Origin: Stomorhina lunata
Taxonomy: Eukaryota; Arthropoda; Insecta; Diptera; Rhiniidae
Assembly: GCA_933228675.1 (NCBI GenBank)
Contig: OW121742.1
Coordinates: 32,655,534 to 32,719,533 of the forward strand
Length of the DNA: 64,000 bases
Direction: 5' to 3'
A program made the translations under genes and the position numbers. This document shows positions 1 through 12,079 of this stretch, piece after piece. The notes under the pieces were generated by a model, which did no database searches, had not been told where the DNA came from, and saw only the letters and a list, made by a program, of their open reading frames with translations. Positions within the stretch are counted from its first letter, which is position 1. Every line of letters begins with the position of its first letter.

Positions 1-2165
1 TGATAGAAAAATTTTACATAAAAAATTTTCTATAATAAAGTTTTAGATTAAAAATTCTCTGTACAAAAATTTTGCACTGAAAACTTTCTAAAAGAAAAAT
101 TTTCTATTAAAAATTTTATATAGAAAAATTTTTTATTCAAAATTTTATATAGAAAAATTTAAAATAAAAAATTTTTTTATGAAAAATGTCGAAATCTTTG
201 CATTAAAAAATGTCTATAGAAAAATATTGAAATTTTTTCATTAAAAAATTTCTATAGAAAAATTTTACATTAATTGTTTTCTATTCAAAAATTTCTCATT
301 TAAAATTTTCTATAGAAAAATTTTACATTAAAAATTTTCATTCAAAATTTTCTATAAAAAATATTTTCTTAAATATTTTCTATAAAAAAATTGTATATCA
401 AAAATTACCTATAAACAAATTTTATTGTTTTCTATATAAAAAATATACACTTAAAATTTTCTGCACCAAATTTTTTCAATAAAAAAATTTCTATAGAAAA
501 ATTTTACATACAAAATGTTCTATTAAAAAATTTTTCATTAAAAATTTTCTATAGATAAAACCATTTTATCTTTCGACAAAATTTTACATTAAAAATTTTT
601 TACAAAAAAATTTTACATTAAAAATTTTTTGGAGAAAAATTTAACATTAAAAATTTTACATTAGAAATTTTTTACAAAAAAATTTTACATTAAAAATTTT
701 TTGAAGAAAAATTTAACATTAAAAATTTATTACAAAAAATTTTGCATTAAAAATTTTAGTTTAAAATTTTTTCTTTAGAAAAATTTTACATTAAAAATTT
801 TCTGCAAAAAATTTTCTATAAAAAAATTTTAGACAAAAAATTTTATATAATTTATCTATTAAAAAATTTGTGATTAAAAATTTTCTATTGAAATATTTTA
901 CATTAAAAATTTTCTATAAAAAAAATTAAAAATTTTCTAGAAAAAAAATTTACAGTAAAAATTTTCTGCACAAAATTTTTTCATAGAAAACTTTAACATT
1001 TAAAATTTTCTATAAAAAAAATTAACCATTAAAAATTGTATGTAAAAAGATTTTTAATAAAAAATTTTCTTAAGAAAAGTTTTTCAATTTCTATAGAAAA
1101 ATTTTATTAAAAATAAAAATTCTACATTAAAAATTTTCTATTAAAAAATGTTTCATTCAAAATTTTTTGTAGAAAAATTTTACATTCAAAATTGTCTATA
1201 AAAAGGTTTTTCATTTAAAATTTTTTACAAAAAAAAAAAATTCATTAAAATTTTCTATCGAAAAATTTAACATTAAAAATTTCACTACAAAATATTTTCA
1301 TTCAAAAATTTCAATCGAAAAATTTTTCATGAAAAAAATTTTCATTAAAAATTTTTGAAAGAAAAATTTGAAATTCAAAATTTTCAATAAAAAAATTTTA
1401 CATTCAAAATTTTCTATAAAAATTTTTTTTATGGAAAAATTTTCCATTGAAATTTTCAATTAAAATATTTTACATTCAAAATTTTCTAAAGAAAAATTTT
1501 AGAAATTTTATATTTGAGATTTTATATAGAAAAATTTTACATTAATGATTTTCTACTGAAAATTTCAATTCTTTTCATAGAAAACTTTAACATTTAAAAT
1601 TTTCTACAAAAAAAATTAACCATTAAAAATTGTATGTAAAAATATTTTTAATAAAAAATTTTCTTAAGAAAAGTTTTTCAGTTTCTGTAGAAAAATTTTA
1701 TTAAAAATAAAAATTCTACATTAAAAATTTTCTATTAAAAAATGTTTCATTCACAATTTTTTGTAGAAAAATTTTACATTCAAAATTGTCTATAAAAAGG
1801 TTTTTCATTTAAAATTTTAAAAAAAAAAAAAATTCATTAAAATTTTCTATCGAAAAATTTAACATTAAAAATTTCAGTACAAAATATTTTCATTCAAAAA
1901 TTTCAATCGAAAAATTTTTTATGAAAAAAATTTTCATTAAAAATTTTTGAAAGAAAAATTTGAAATTCAAAATTTGCAATAAAAAAATTTTACATTCAAA
2001 ATTTTCTATAAAAATTTTTTTTATAGAAAAATTTTCCATTGAAATTTTCAATTAAAATATTTTACATTCAAAATTTTCTAAAGAAAAATTTTAGAAGTTT
2101 TATATTTGAGATTTTATATAGAAAAATTTTACATTAATGATTTTCTACTGAAAATTTCAATTCTA
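1..2165. repeat. Degenerate 29-bp satellite array, CTATAG core
   Basis: Runs off the left edge. Units of about 29 bp read roughly TTTTCTATAGAAAAATTTTA followed by CATTAAAAA, with heavy substitution and length change between units. The palindromic core TTTCTATAGAAA is recognisable in many units. No open frame of interest. It is the most diverged of the CTATAG-core arrays in the window, so probably the oldest or least homogenised (inference). Confidence 0.85.
981..2164. repeat. 592-bp tandem duplication inside the 29-bp array
   Basis: Two adjacent blocks, about 981-1572 and 1575-2164, match nearly base for base, including idiosyncratic variants such as TTCTTAAGAAAAG, CTATAAAAAGG and TTTGAGATTTTATATAG. 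The repeats inside each block are diverged while the blocks match each other, so the duplication is much younger than the array. Confidence 0.85.
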
Positions 2166-3060
2166 TATTAAATTTTTAAATAATTTCTCAACTTCCAAAT
2201 TTTAATTATACAGCTAATATTTCTTCAGCTTTACCTCGATATCAATTTAAATGACAATGTTAATATTCTATTATAAATATTTCATAATAAAAATGTTTCC
2301 TTTCAAGAAGGACAGAAAAAAAATATGTTTATTACTCTAAGCATAATATTTTGACAAAACTCATCAACGCCATCATGAATCAGACAAAAATAAAATCACC
2401 AAAAAAAAAACTTGGAAGGAATAACAAAAAAATAAATGATGAAATATAACACGATGGCATCTTGTTGACATAATGTTTGAATTTATAATGATGACTGGGG
2501 TTACTATTTTTGGGAACTTTACTTAACATTTATATATATTTTTTTTCTTATAAAAAATTTACTTTTTTCTGAATATTGTTATTATAACTTTTTGTTTGTA
2601 CGACATCAACAACAGAAACGACAACAACCGAAATTCATGTAAATGAGAAAAAAAAAACACTTTGTTTTATTTATAATTTAACATTTACTTTCCTTTTTTT
2701 GCACCTTCGAGTAACCCAGTTTTTGTTTTGTCTTTCTTTCCAACTTTTCTTTTTAATATAAACCATCAACCTACATAATATTATATATATATTTTTTATA
2801 ATAAATAACTAAATAAAATGAGTACAATAACGGAAGCTGTAAAAATACTATTTTAAGCCTGTCATCAGCATCGTCATCATTACAATCATAATCATGGTTA
2901 CGGAAGACGAAATGAAAGAGAGAGTGAGAGAAAACCGGAAATGAAAAACAACTCAAATAATTGAATTTAAGTTAATTATGATAATTTTAAATGAGTTTCG
3001 AAATTGGCATTTAAATAATTAAAATTTAAAATTTTCCACAAATTCTTTTGAAGGAAATTG
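2166..3060. other. Unique AT-rich spacer, no gene seen
   Basis: About 900 bp of AT-rich sequence with homopolymer runs, a CATCATCAT-type stretch near 2865-2895 and GA-rich sequence near 2910-2940. The single short open frame on the minus strand (2771-2956) has low-complexity composition and no recognisable domain. Confidence 0.6.
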
Positions 3061-3084
3061 TTATACGATAGTCGTATAAAGAAA

Positions 3085-4222
3085 TTTTTTTATAGAAACA
3101 TTTTTGTTCGACATAAATTTTTTTATAGAAAAATTTTTGTTATACATAAATTTTTCTATAGAAAAAATTTTGTTATACATAAATTTTTCTATAGAAAAAT
3201 TTTTGTTATACATAAATTTTTCTATAGAAAAATTTTTGTTATACATAAATTTTTCTATAGAAAAATTTTTGTTATACATAAATTTTTCTATAGAAAAATT
3301 TTTGTTATACATAAATTTTTCTATAGAAAAATTTTTCTATAGAAAAATTTTTGTTATACATAAATTTTTCTATAGAAAAATTTTTGTTATACATAAATTT
3401 TTCTATAGAAAAATTTTTGTTATACATAAATTTTTCTATAGAAAAATTTTGTTATACATAAATTTTTCTATAGAAAAATTTTTGTTATACATAAATTTTT
3501 CTATAGAAAAATTTTTGTTATACATAAATTTTTCTATAGAAAAATTTTTCTATAGAAAAATTTTTGTTATACATAAATTTTTCTATAGAAAAATTTTTGT
3601 TATACATAAATTTTTCTATAGAAAAATTTTTGTTATACATAAATTTTTCTATAGAAAAATTTTTGTTATACATAAATTTTTCTATAGAAAAATTTTGTTA
3701 TACATAAATTTTTCTATAGAAAAATTTTTGTTATACATAAATTTTTCTATAGAAAAATTTTTGTTATACATAAATTTTTCTATAGAAAAATTTTTGTTAT
3801 ACATAAATTTTTCTATAGAAAAATTGTTGTTATACATAAATTTTTCTATAGAAAAATTTTTGTTATACATAAATTTTCCTATAGAAAAATTTTTATTATA
3901 CATACATTTTTCTATAGAAACATTTTTGTTATACCTAAATTTTTTTATAGAAAAATTTTTGTTATACATAAATTTTTCTATAGAAAAATTTTTGTTATAC
4001 ATAAATTTTTCTATAGAAAAATTTTTGTTATATATAAATTTTTCTATAGAAAAATTTTTGTTATACATAAATTTTTCTATAGAAAAATTTTTGTTATACA
4101 TAAATTTTTCTATAGAAAAATTTTTGTTATACATAAATTTTACTATAGAAATATTTTTGTTTTAGATAAATTTTTCTATAGAAATATTTTTGTTTTAGAT
4201 AAATTTTTCTATAGAAAATGTA
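3085..4222. repeat. Regular 33-bp satellite array (about 34 units)
   Basis: Units are strictly 33 bp: a perfect dyad TTTTTCTATAGAAAAA followed by the linker TTTTTGTTATACATAAA. Identity between neighbours is very high from about 3130 to 4140 and decays at both edges, as expected for unequal exchange. Two anomalies occur twice, in order: a 17-bp unit lacking the linker (near 3321-3350 and 3534-3563) and a 32-bp unit (near 3447 and 3694). This implies a block of about 213-246 bp was amplified. Because 33 is a multiple of 3 and no frame has a stop, a 353-codon plus-strand frame and several minus-strand frames run through it; they are not genes. Confidence 0.95.
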
Positions 4223-4225
4223 TGT

Positions 4226-6290
4226 ATATCAAAAATTTTTCAGAGTTTAATTTAAACATAATTTAAGAATTATATATGTATTTATTTTTGAATTCTGCAC
4301 TAAAACTTCAAGAATTAATATCGATTTTAAATGAAGATGTGAATTTGTACTTACATTTGAGTAAATATGTGTAGGTTTGAGATCCTCCACAGGGTATTAT
4401 GAAACTAATAATTCTAGAAATAGAACAAGAAAAAGAAAATTAGTATTTTAATAATTGACCGAATTTAAATCAAATATATTTAGAAATACTAGACTAAAAA
4501 ATTTTTTGTGTTTAATTGTAGGTCAATGAATTTTTAAAATTACTTCTTCTAAATGCTTTTGTATTCTAAATTTATATGTGACAGAAAAAAATATTTTTAA
4601 CATTTGATTAAATTTAGTTTATGCTCAACCTCCTAAAACTTTAATAGAATCATATAACCAAATCATTTTCTTCACTTTTCAGGTACTTTTCATCAAAAAA
4701 AAGTGAACCACTGTAGCTCATAGTTAAAATCCATGTATAATCAATCATTTTGTTTTAAGCTTTTTTTCTTTCCCCCTGCCTTTAGATAAACACGTACAAT
4801 CCTTTCATAAGCTTTCAGAAAATATTGCTGCTATTCCGATAATATAGACTAATCATGGAAATGTTTTTATTTTATTTCCTTCCTCATATCAAAACCGAAG
4901 GCTAAAAATATAAAGCATCTGTTATTTTTGTGATAAGTTTTACTAGGTTTTTTACTCTACACCAGCAGTTTAATGTTAAGTTTTGTAGTTTTTTTTTTAT
5001 TTCTTTTCTTTACTTTAGTTGTTTGGCATCTGTAACAAAAAAATGTTACTTTACTCTACCTGTCTTTTTATATAAGTAACTTTTTCCGAGTTGTTTACTT
5101 GCTTTATAGAGACTAGAGCAGCAGCTGTAGCTTTGGCTCAAAAAAAAAATTTCCATTTCTCTACATATTTGTCGTTTTTCTTGCTTCAGTTTTGAGCCAA
5201 AAAGGAATTTCATTTTTCTTGTGCTGCTAAACTGATGTCTCGGGTATGAAAAGTCGGTATTTGTTAACATGAAAATAGTTTTTTCCTTAGGATTTTTATA
5301 TACTCATATTTACTACAACAATATCGTCTATTTATCTAAGGAGTTTGGCTTAAAGTTCCAGAGAATATGTCAAATTATAGGAAATAAAGTTTAATACTTT
5401 GGGGGACATCGACTTTTGAAGGACTCAAAAAACATCATGTAAAATACTTTTCAGAATTTTTAGACACAGCTTTAAGACTTCTGTGTATATTTGAGTGAAG
5501 TTATATCTATTTTTGGAGTGCCGCTCGCATTATTGTTATATAACATTAACCCTGAAAATTTGAGCCAAATCGGGTGCCACGGTCCTAAAGTTCAAAAATG
5601 CAAGGGGAAAAATGGGTTTTTTTCCGGTTTTGCCAAATTAAAGCTATTTGAGTTGACTTAGTGAGCATTAATTTCTATTCTAGGCTTAATAAGCTTTCTT
5701 ACAAAGTAGATGCCTTGTAAATCGGTCAAGCGGTTTATGAGTTATGGTGTTTTTTTCTTGACGCCTTACATAGAAAAATTTACTCAAAGAAATGCTAGAT
5801 TTATATTTTTCTACTATAATCTTTTTATGTATCTGAGACCTATAAGTAGTCAAATATAAAATTTTATTAAAACTGGCTCTTATCCTTCCTATTATCATTG
5901 ATGACGCACAGTGTTTTGAAAAAAAAATATTGGGAAATAATTCAAGATCTATTTAACAGTAAGCTCCGATTATTATGAAATTTCGCATTATTTTTGAGGG
6001 GATGTATTTAAGTTTAAGTATAAAATTTTGCGTCTGTAGATTTATCACAAACTAGGGCACATCGGGTTTTTCAAAAACTAAAAACGATACAGAAGTCACA
6101 TTTTTGATCCGATATAAAACAATTTTATAGTTGCTAGCTAGAGATCTACAAAAAACATTGGAAAACACACGACAAAAATGTTGATCCGATATTAGTTGAA
6201 ATTTTTTTTGAATTCGAATGTCTCATAAACTATAGGAGATAAATCATAAGTGTATAAATGTTTTTTGTATATCGTAGCAAATCTCGCACA
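4226..6290. other. Intergenic sequence, no recognisable gene
   Basis: Mostly unique AT-rich DNA. The stretch 5400-6240 is slightly less AT-rich, with phrases such as GAGCCAAATCGGGTGCCAC and AACTAGGGCACATCGGG, and may be an old element remnant, but nothing in it can be assigned. Minus-strand frames at 5046-5270 and 5686-5898 show no domain. Confidence 0.5.
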
Positions 6291-6299
6291 AATAAATAC

Positions 6300-8175
6300 A
6301 TATTATATCCAAGAGTAGGCAAACACATACCACCAGTAGCCCATGAACTTTTTTAATTTTCGTAAATACCATGATTATTAATAAAACTCGTGAAAATGAG
6401 TATGAATGATAACAGAGTTGGTGCCGCTTTGTTGCCATGACACTATTATTTGTGTAAACATTGGGAATATTTTTGAAAATATTGGGAATATTTTTCAAAA
6501 CAAAAATAAATTCTTAAAATTATTAAATAATTTTAGATTTTTATATCTAATAGATATATTCGATCCAAAAAATATTCTATAGGAAAATTTTTGAAGAAAA
6601 AAAAAATTATTGAAAAATTTTCGATAAAATATCTTCTATAGGAAAATTTTTGACAAAAAAATTGTCTATAGAAAAATTTTTGATAAAAAAATTTTTTTCT
6701 AAAGAAAAATTTTTGATAAAAAATTTTCCATAGAAAAATTTTCGATAAAAAATTTTCTATAGTAAAATTTTTGATAAAAAAATTTTCCATAAAAAAATTT
6801 TTGATAAAAATATTTTCTATAAAAAAATTTTTGATAAAGAAATTTTCTATAGAAAAGTTTTTGAAAAAAAATTTTCTAAAAAAAAATTTTGATAAAAAAA
6901 TTTTCTATAAAAAAATTTTTGATAAAAAATTTTCCATAGAAAAATTTTAATAAAAAATTTTCCATAGAATAATTTTTGATAAACAATTTTCCATAGATAA
7001 ATTTTTGAAAAACAATTTTCCATTGAAATTTTGGATAAAAAAATTTTCTACAGAAAAATTTTTGATAATAAAAATTTTTGATAAAGAAATTTCCTATAGA
7101 AAAATTTTTGATAAAAAAAATTTCCTATAGAAAATTTTTTGATAAAAAAATTTTTTTTTGATAAAAAAATTTTTTCCATAGAATAATTTTTGATAAACAA
7201 TTTTCCATAGATAAATTTTTGAAAAACAATTTTCCATTGAAATTTTGGATAAAAAAATTTTCTACAGAAAAATTTTTGATAAAAAAAATTTTTGATAAAG
7301 AAATTTCCTATAGAAAAATTTTTGATAAAAAAAATTTTCTATAGAAAAAGTTTTGATAAAAAAAAATTTCTCTAGAAAATTTTCGATAAAAAATTTTGTA
7401 TAGAAAATTTTTTGATAAAACATTTTCCATAGAAAAATTTTTGAAAAAAAAAATTTCTATAGAAATTTTCTATAGAAAAATTTTTGATAAAACATTTTCC
7501 ATAGAAAAATTTTTGAGAAACTATTTTCCATAAAAAAATTTTTGATAAAAAAATTTTCTATAGAAAAATTTTTGATAAAAAAATTTTCTATAAAAAATTT
7601 TTGATAAAAAAAGTTTTGATAAAAAAATTTTCTATAGAAAAATTTTTGATAAAAAATTTTCTATAGAAAAATTTTTGATAAAAAATTTTTCATAAAAAAA
7701 TTTTTGGTAAAAAAATTTCCATAGAAAAATTTTTGTAAGAAAATTTTCGATAGAAAAAGTTTTGATAAAAAAAATATTTCTACAGAAAAATTTTTGATAA
7801 AAAATTTTGTATAGAAAAATTTTTGATAAAACATTTTCCATAGAAACATTTTTGAGGAACAATTTTCCATAAAAAAATTTTCTATCGAAAAATTTTTGAT
7901 AAAAAAATTTTGTATTGAAAAATCTTTGATAAAAAAATTTCCTTTAAAAAAATTTTTTATAAAAAATTTTTAATAGAAAAATTTTTGAAAAACAATTTTC
8001 CATAGAAAAATTTTTGATAAAAAAATTTTCTATAGAAAAATTTTTGATAAAAAAATTTTCTATAGAAAAATTTTAGATAAAAATATTTTTATTTTAATAA
8101 AAAGTATAAAAAACGGCAACTCTGCCGACAGTCTTTTTGTTCTATTCTCTTTGCGCCAACCCGTGATTATATCAG
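6300..8175 (+). mobile_element. Composite element D, copy 1 (conserved ends around a 30-bp array)
   Basis: The left end (about 6310-6475) and right end (about 8103-8155) both reappear around a second CTATAG array at 23.6-25.1 kb, in the same order and orientation. Shared left landmarks: GGCAAACACATACCACCAG-like, TTCGTAAATA, AACTCGTGAAAATGAGTA, GTTGGTGCCGC and GACACTATTATTTGTGTAAA. Shared right landmarks: CGGCAACTCTGCCGAC and TTTGTTCTATTCTCTTTG. The two copies differ in internal array sequence and length. I do not recognise the family. There is no coding capacity. A dispersed, probably non-autonomous element whose middle expands as a minisatellite is the simplest reading. An ancient segmental duplication is the alternative. 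Confidence 0.6.
6575..8095. repeat. 30-bp satellite array in composite D copy 1
   Basis: Units of about 30 bp, TTTTCTATAGAAAAATTTTT plus GATAAAAAAA, moderately diverged. Frequent variants of the core are TTCCATAGAA and TTCTATAAAA. A local tandem duplication of about 214 bp is visible: the block starting at 6962 (CCATAGAATAATTTTTGATA) recurs at 7176. Several minus-strand frames run through the array only because the unit length is a multiple of 3. Confidence 0.9.
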
Positions 8176-8915
8176 ATCAAAAATGTGACTCCTTCCTCGT
8201 TTTCAATTTTCAAAAACCCCGAGGTGCCCTACTTGGAGGGTATATAGCTCTCCTTCACATAATTCTACAGACTCCAAATTCTAAGCTTTTGATAGAATAC
8301 TTTTCTTCAATACCTATGTGAAATTTAATGATAATCGAGCTTTCCGTTTAAAAACACTTGAAATTTGCGTAGAGTTTAAACTTTTTTTCATGTGATTAAC
8401 ATATAAACTTTTTATGTTTTTAAAAAAGTTGATTAAACAAATTTTGGAAATTTGCAGTTCAGACTTCAGTGATTTATTACGAATGCATTAGGTATAAAAA
8501 TGCAGGAAAAATTGGGTCGATATCATATTCCATATTCCCGTAACTGTGACTTAAATTCAAACGATTTCGGGAAAAGTAGCTTTTTTGAGAAATTTTAGAA
8601 AAAATTTAATAAATTTATATTTGTTTACATTTATAGCGAAAATAGATTTACCGTTTATGCTTTATACTATGTAGAATCAGTTAATATAGTTTTACCGGAA
8701 TTGGAAACCCTTGCCTTACCGGGTTCGAAATCAATTTAATACAAATTTCTACTTCTAAGGAAAGTCTAAGCTATTGCTTTGGTTCAAACAACATTTCCTT
8801 TGCTAAAACTTCTAAAAAACTATCAAGTTAATAACAAAGATCACATGTACTAAAAATATTAGCCTGTTTGTGACCAACATTGGTACCTGATGACCCCCAA
8901 AAATTAAATAATGAT
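8176..8915. other. Intergenic sequence, nothing recognised
   Basis: About 740 bp of AT-rich sequence after composite D, with somewhat higher complexity than the arrays. No open frame of useful length and no recognisable repeat. Confidence 0.5.
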
Positions 8916-8975
8916 TATACCTAGAATCACTTTCGGAGTCGATTTAACAATGTCCGTCCGTCCGTCTGGAAGGCT
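8916..8975 (+). repeat. Short diverged fragment of family B element
   Basis: The stretch TAGAATCACTTTCGGAGTCG followed by ATTTAACAATGTCCGTCCGTCCGTCTGG matches the internal segment around the GTCY microsatellite of the family B elements at 35.0, 41.0 and 52.8 kb, with a few substitutions. Neither end of the element is present. Confidence 0.7.
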
Positions 8976-8979
8976 GAAC

Positions 8980-10255
8980 CCTCTGTTTCTTATGTAACTT
9001 TAATTCTTGGAGAACCTAAAAGAGTTAAGTATGTATATAAGATTGTATGACTTCCAAAACTTACACCAACATATTTTAGGTTTTTAAGAACTTTAACAAG
9101 AATTTGTAACATCTTAAAAATTTTAAAAGTTTTTAAACACCTTAAAACTTAACTTTAAATAATTATTTTCTCTAAAATTGAAATTATCCCTTTTTAAACA
9201 TTTTAATATTTGCTTACACCCTTAGCTTTTGGCTCTAAAATTTTCCAGAAAATTTAATCATCTTTTCAACTTTAGCTCATTTAATATTCCACCAGGACTT
9301 GTAAAATTCCTTGTTGTTTACGTTATGTTCTATGAACATTTTGGTAAATGTTTTATAACACATTTTTTTATTTTATATTTCTTTATACGTAAATATTTTT
9401 TGGCACAAATACTTTCCAAATACTTTACTCTTTTCATACATTTTTTCCCAAAAATTCCTTGTTATTTTTCTTGTTAGATTCTTCTTTTTTTTCGTCTTGC
9501 TTCTTATGCCACCTTCACCTTTTATTTTCTATGAAAGTGAAGGATTTTTTTTTATATGAATTTTTTATGTCTTTTTTATGTACATATACATTTGATTCCC
9601 TGCTATAAAAAGTAAATATATCCCTAAAAATAATAAGAAACTATGCAAATTTTTTCTTTATTCATTTTATTATTGTTCAAGTAAAGTTTCCTGAAATTTG
9701 GAAAATTTTTATTTGCTCTCTATTTAGTCAGGTCGATAATAGATGTTGACTTGAACAAAAAAAAAAGTTCAATAGACTGAATTAAAATGTAAATTTTTAT
9801 GGAATTTAAATGACCATTTATTCATTTAAAAGCCATTGAATAAATTTATTTTATTGGTATTGGTTGACTAAATACATACAAAATACAAATTGAAAATTTT
9901 ATTATTATTTTAAAGAATTGTAGGTCATAACATATATATTCGGACCCACTAAGTAGAAAAAAATTTAAAATTATTGTAAGTTTTATATATTATTTTCTAA
10001 AACACCATAATATGACTCTACCCCAATAAAACAACAATACAGAAAGAAGAAAAGATATTATTCTAGCAAAACAAAGTTTTTTGTAGCGCTGTCGAAAAGC
10101 TGTCAATCGGGAAATATAACTCTGCATACGCTTAAAATTGGACATTTTAGAGAAACCTTTCCTGTATTCTTCAATTCCTTTTATATAAGATCCCAATGTC
10201 TTTACACAGACCAAAATTGACATTAGCGTTTAAATACCATTCAAGTGCCTTTTTT
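8980..10255. other. Intergenic sequence, no supported gene
   Basis: AT-rich sequence. A plus-strand frame at 9229-9477 is phenylalanine-rich with no domain. A 77-codon minus-strand frame at 9990-10223 has less biased composition and a hydrophobic C-terminal stretch, but no recognisable family and no splice or homology context, so it is not called. Confidence 0.45.
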
Positions 10256-12077
10256 ATACCCACCATCAAAAAGAATGGGGGGTATATTGAGATTGTCATT
10301 CCGTTTGTAATTTCCTTAATATTGGCTCAAAAATCAAAAACGATATATATTCTGAATCCTTATGAAATTCTAAGACGATTGAGCGATGTCCGTCTGTCTG
10401 TCCGTCTGTCTGTCTGTCTGTCTGTTGAAATCACGATAACGCCTAAACGAAAGGAGCTAGCTCACTGAAACTTAGCAAAAACATTCTTCATTTATGAGAA
10501 AATTTTGCTATTGAAATTGGGCAAAATCGGTTAACATTTGACCATAGCTCCCGTATAACCTCGTCAAGACTAGTCGCTTATTTGCTAATAACTGACAAAT
10601 TATAATAGCTATGATGACAAAATTTGGTATCTAGAAGTTTTCCATAAGCACTAGGCAGCATATAAAATTTCATCGAAATCGGTTCACATTTAACCATAGC
10701 TCCCATATAAAAAACATACGGAAACAGCCAAAATTCCACCTGAAATTCACTTAAATGCCAATAAATGCTAAAATGTAATAGCTTTCGCCACCAAATTTAG
10801 CACAAATAAGTCTTATGTGAATACCAGCCAGTGTGCAAAATTTTGTCACAATCGGTCACCATTTGACCATAGCTCCCATATAAAGAACTTACGGTAACAC
10901 AAAAATACAAAAAGAAAAGGGGGTTTATGTCCGTCTGTCCGTTAGATAAAAGCGCGATAGCGCCTTAACTGAAAGGACTACAGCAACAAAATTTTGCAAA
11001 AGGAAGTCTTATGTGAATGCCAGTCAGTGTGCAAAATTTTGTTACAATCGGTCACCATTTGACCATAGCTCCCATATAAAAAACTTACAGAAACCCAAAA
11101 ATACAAAAAGAAAAGGAGATTTATGTCCGTCTGTCCGTCAGATAAAAGCGCGACAGCTCCTTAACTACAAAAGCTAGAGAGACAAAATTTTACAAAAGTA
11201 TTTCCGATATGTAACAAAAGTTGTGTACTGAAAATGGGCGAAATCGGTTCACATTTAGTTAGAGCTCCCATATAACCCCGCCCCGGGAAACACATAAATG
11301 CTGATAAATTGAGTACAATTGTGATAGCTATGACGACTAAATTTAGTATAGCAAAGTTTTATGCAACTATTGGTCAGTATATCAAATTTTATAGGAATTG
11401 GTCCATATTTGACTATAGCTTTCATATAAAAAACACTCCCGGAAACCAAAAAATGTTTAGCAAGGACCAGTTAAAAGCTATTAAATTAGAAGCTGTGACA
11501 GCTATTGCCACTAAATTTTGCAAGAATAAGCCCTGTATAAATACCAGCCAGTGTGTGAAATTTTGTTACAATCGGTCAACATTTGGCTATAATTCTTATA
11601 TATTTATATTACATCCCCTTTTTTATATCTACAATCAAAATGATTCGGAAGTACAAGCAGAATATTAAGATTATGTATATGGTAGATGCATTAGGAACTC
11701 CTAACAAAATATATGGACCTGTCGTATTACTATCAACTTCTTTATCTTAACTTAATATTAAGCTAAACGAAAAGTATTTAACAACTTATTAATGTAAAAC
11801 CATACCCGGTTACGATAACGAATTTTTTTCAAATTAAATAAATACTAGGGAAACCACTTACACACTTTTGAATGTTGAACTTTAAAGCTACTGCAACCGA
11901 AGTTATTCCAAATATTTTACCAACAATACCAACTAGCGTAACAACTTTTTTCCAATTTGGTCCACGTTTTGAATTTGCTGCAGCCTCGTAGATATATGAG
12001 ATATGTTTCTAAATTTAACACAACTTGATGGTGGGTATATAAGATTCGGCACAGCCGAATATAACACTCTTTCTTGT
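10256..12077 (+). mobile_element. Helentron-like non-autonomous element, family A, copy 1
   Basis: About 1.82 kb. The 5' end is TATACCCACCATCAA (10256-10270). Its exact inverse TTGATGGTGGGTATA lies at 12025-12039, followed by the hairpin ATTCGGC-ACA-GCCGAAT (12044-12060) and the tail CACTCTTTCTTGTT. Subterminal inverted repeats, a 3' hairpin and an internal GTCY microsatellite (10388-10425) are the features described for Helentron-associated and DINE-1/mini-me elements of flies. The interior repeats a module of about 150-195 bp carrying AATCGGTYMACATTTGACCA followed by TAGCTCCCATATAA, near 10522, 10672, 10851, 11046, 11241, 11394 and 11569. There is no Rep/helicase coding region, so it is non-autonomous. 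Exact outer boundaries are not fixed by a target duplication. Confidence 0.75.
10388..10425 (+). repeat. GTCY tetranucleotide microsatellite
   Basis: Imperfect (GTCC/GTCT)n tract inside the family A element, in the same place as in the copies at 35600-35629 and 23209-23366. In dipteran mini-me elements such a tract is a known proto-microsatellite. Confidence 0.9.
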
Positions 12078-12079
12078 TC

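Noticed and set aside
1..2165. Telomeric or centromeric identity of the window
   Set aside because: Satellite density is suggestive of pericentromeric DNA, but no known telomeric repeat or diagnostic centromeric satellite is present, and interspersed unique spacers are equally compatible with large introns or intergenic deserts.
3104..4165. 353-codon plus-strand open frame and overlapping minus-strand frames
   Set aside because: Pure consequence of a 33-bp monomer without stops; the frame even survives phase shifts at the 17-bp and 32-bp units because several phases are open. Low-complexity 11-residue repeat, no start or splice context.
6413..8129. hAT-like terminal inverted repeats (CAGAGTTG..GCCG) on composite D
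   Set aside because: The match is imperfect and no 8-bp target duplication lies beside it in either copy; kept only as a remark in the finding on composite D.
9990..10223. 77-codon minus-strand frame with ordinary composition and a hydrophobic C-terminal stretch
   Set aside because: No recognisable domain, adjacent exon signals or repeat-family support; at this AT content such a frame can arise by chance.
10196..10468. 90-codon frame across the start of family A
   Set aside because: Spans the boundary between unique DNA and the element and translates the GTCY microsatellite; not a gene.
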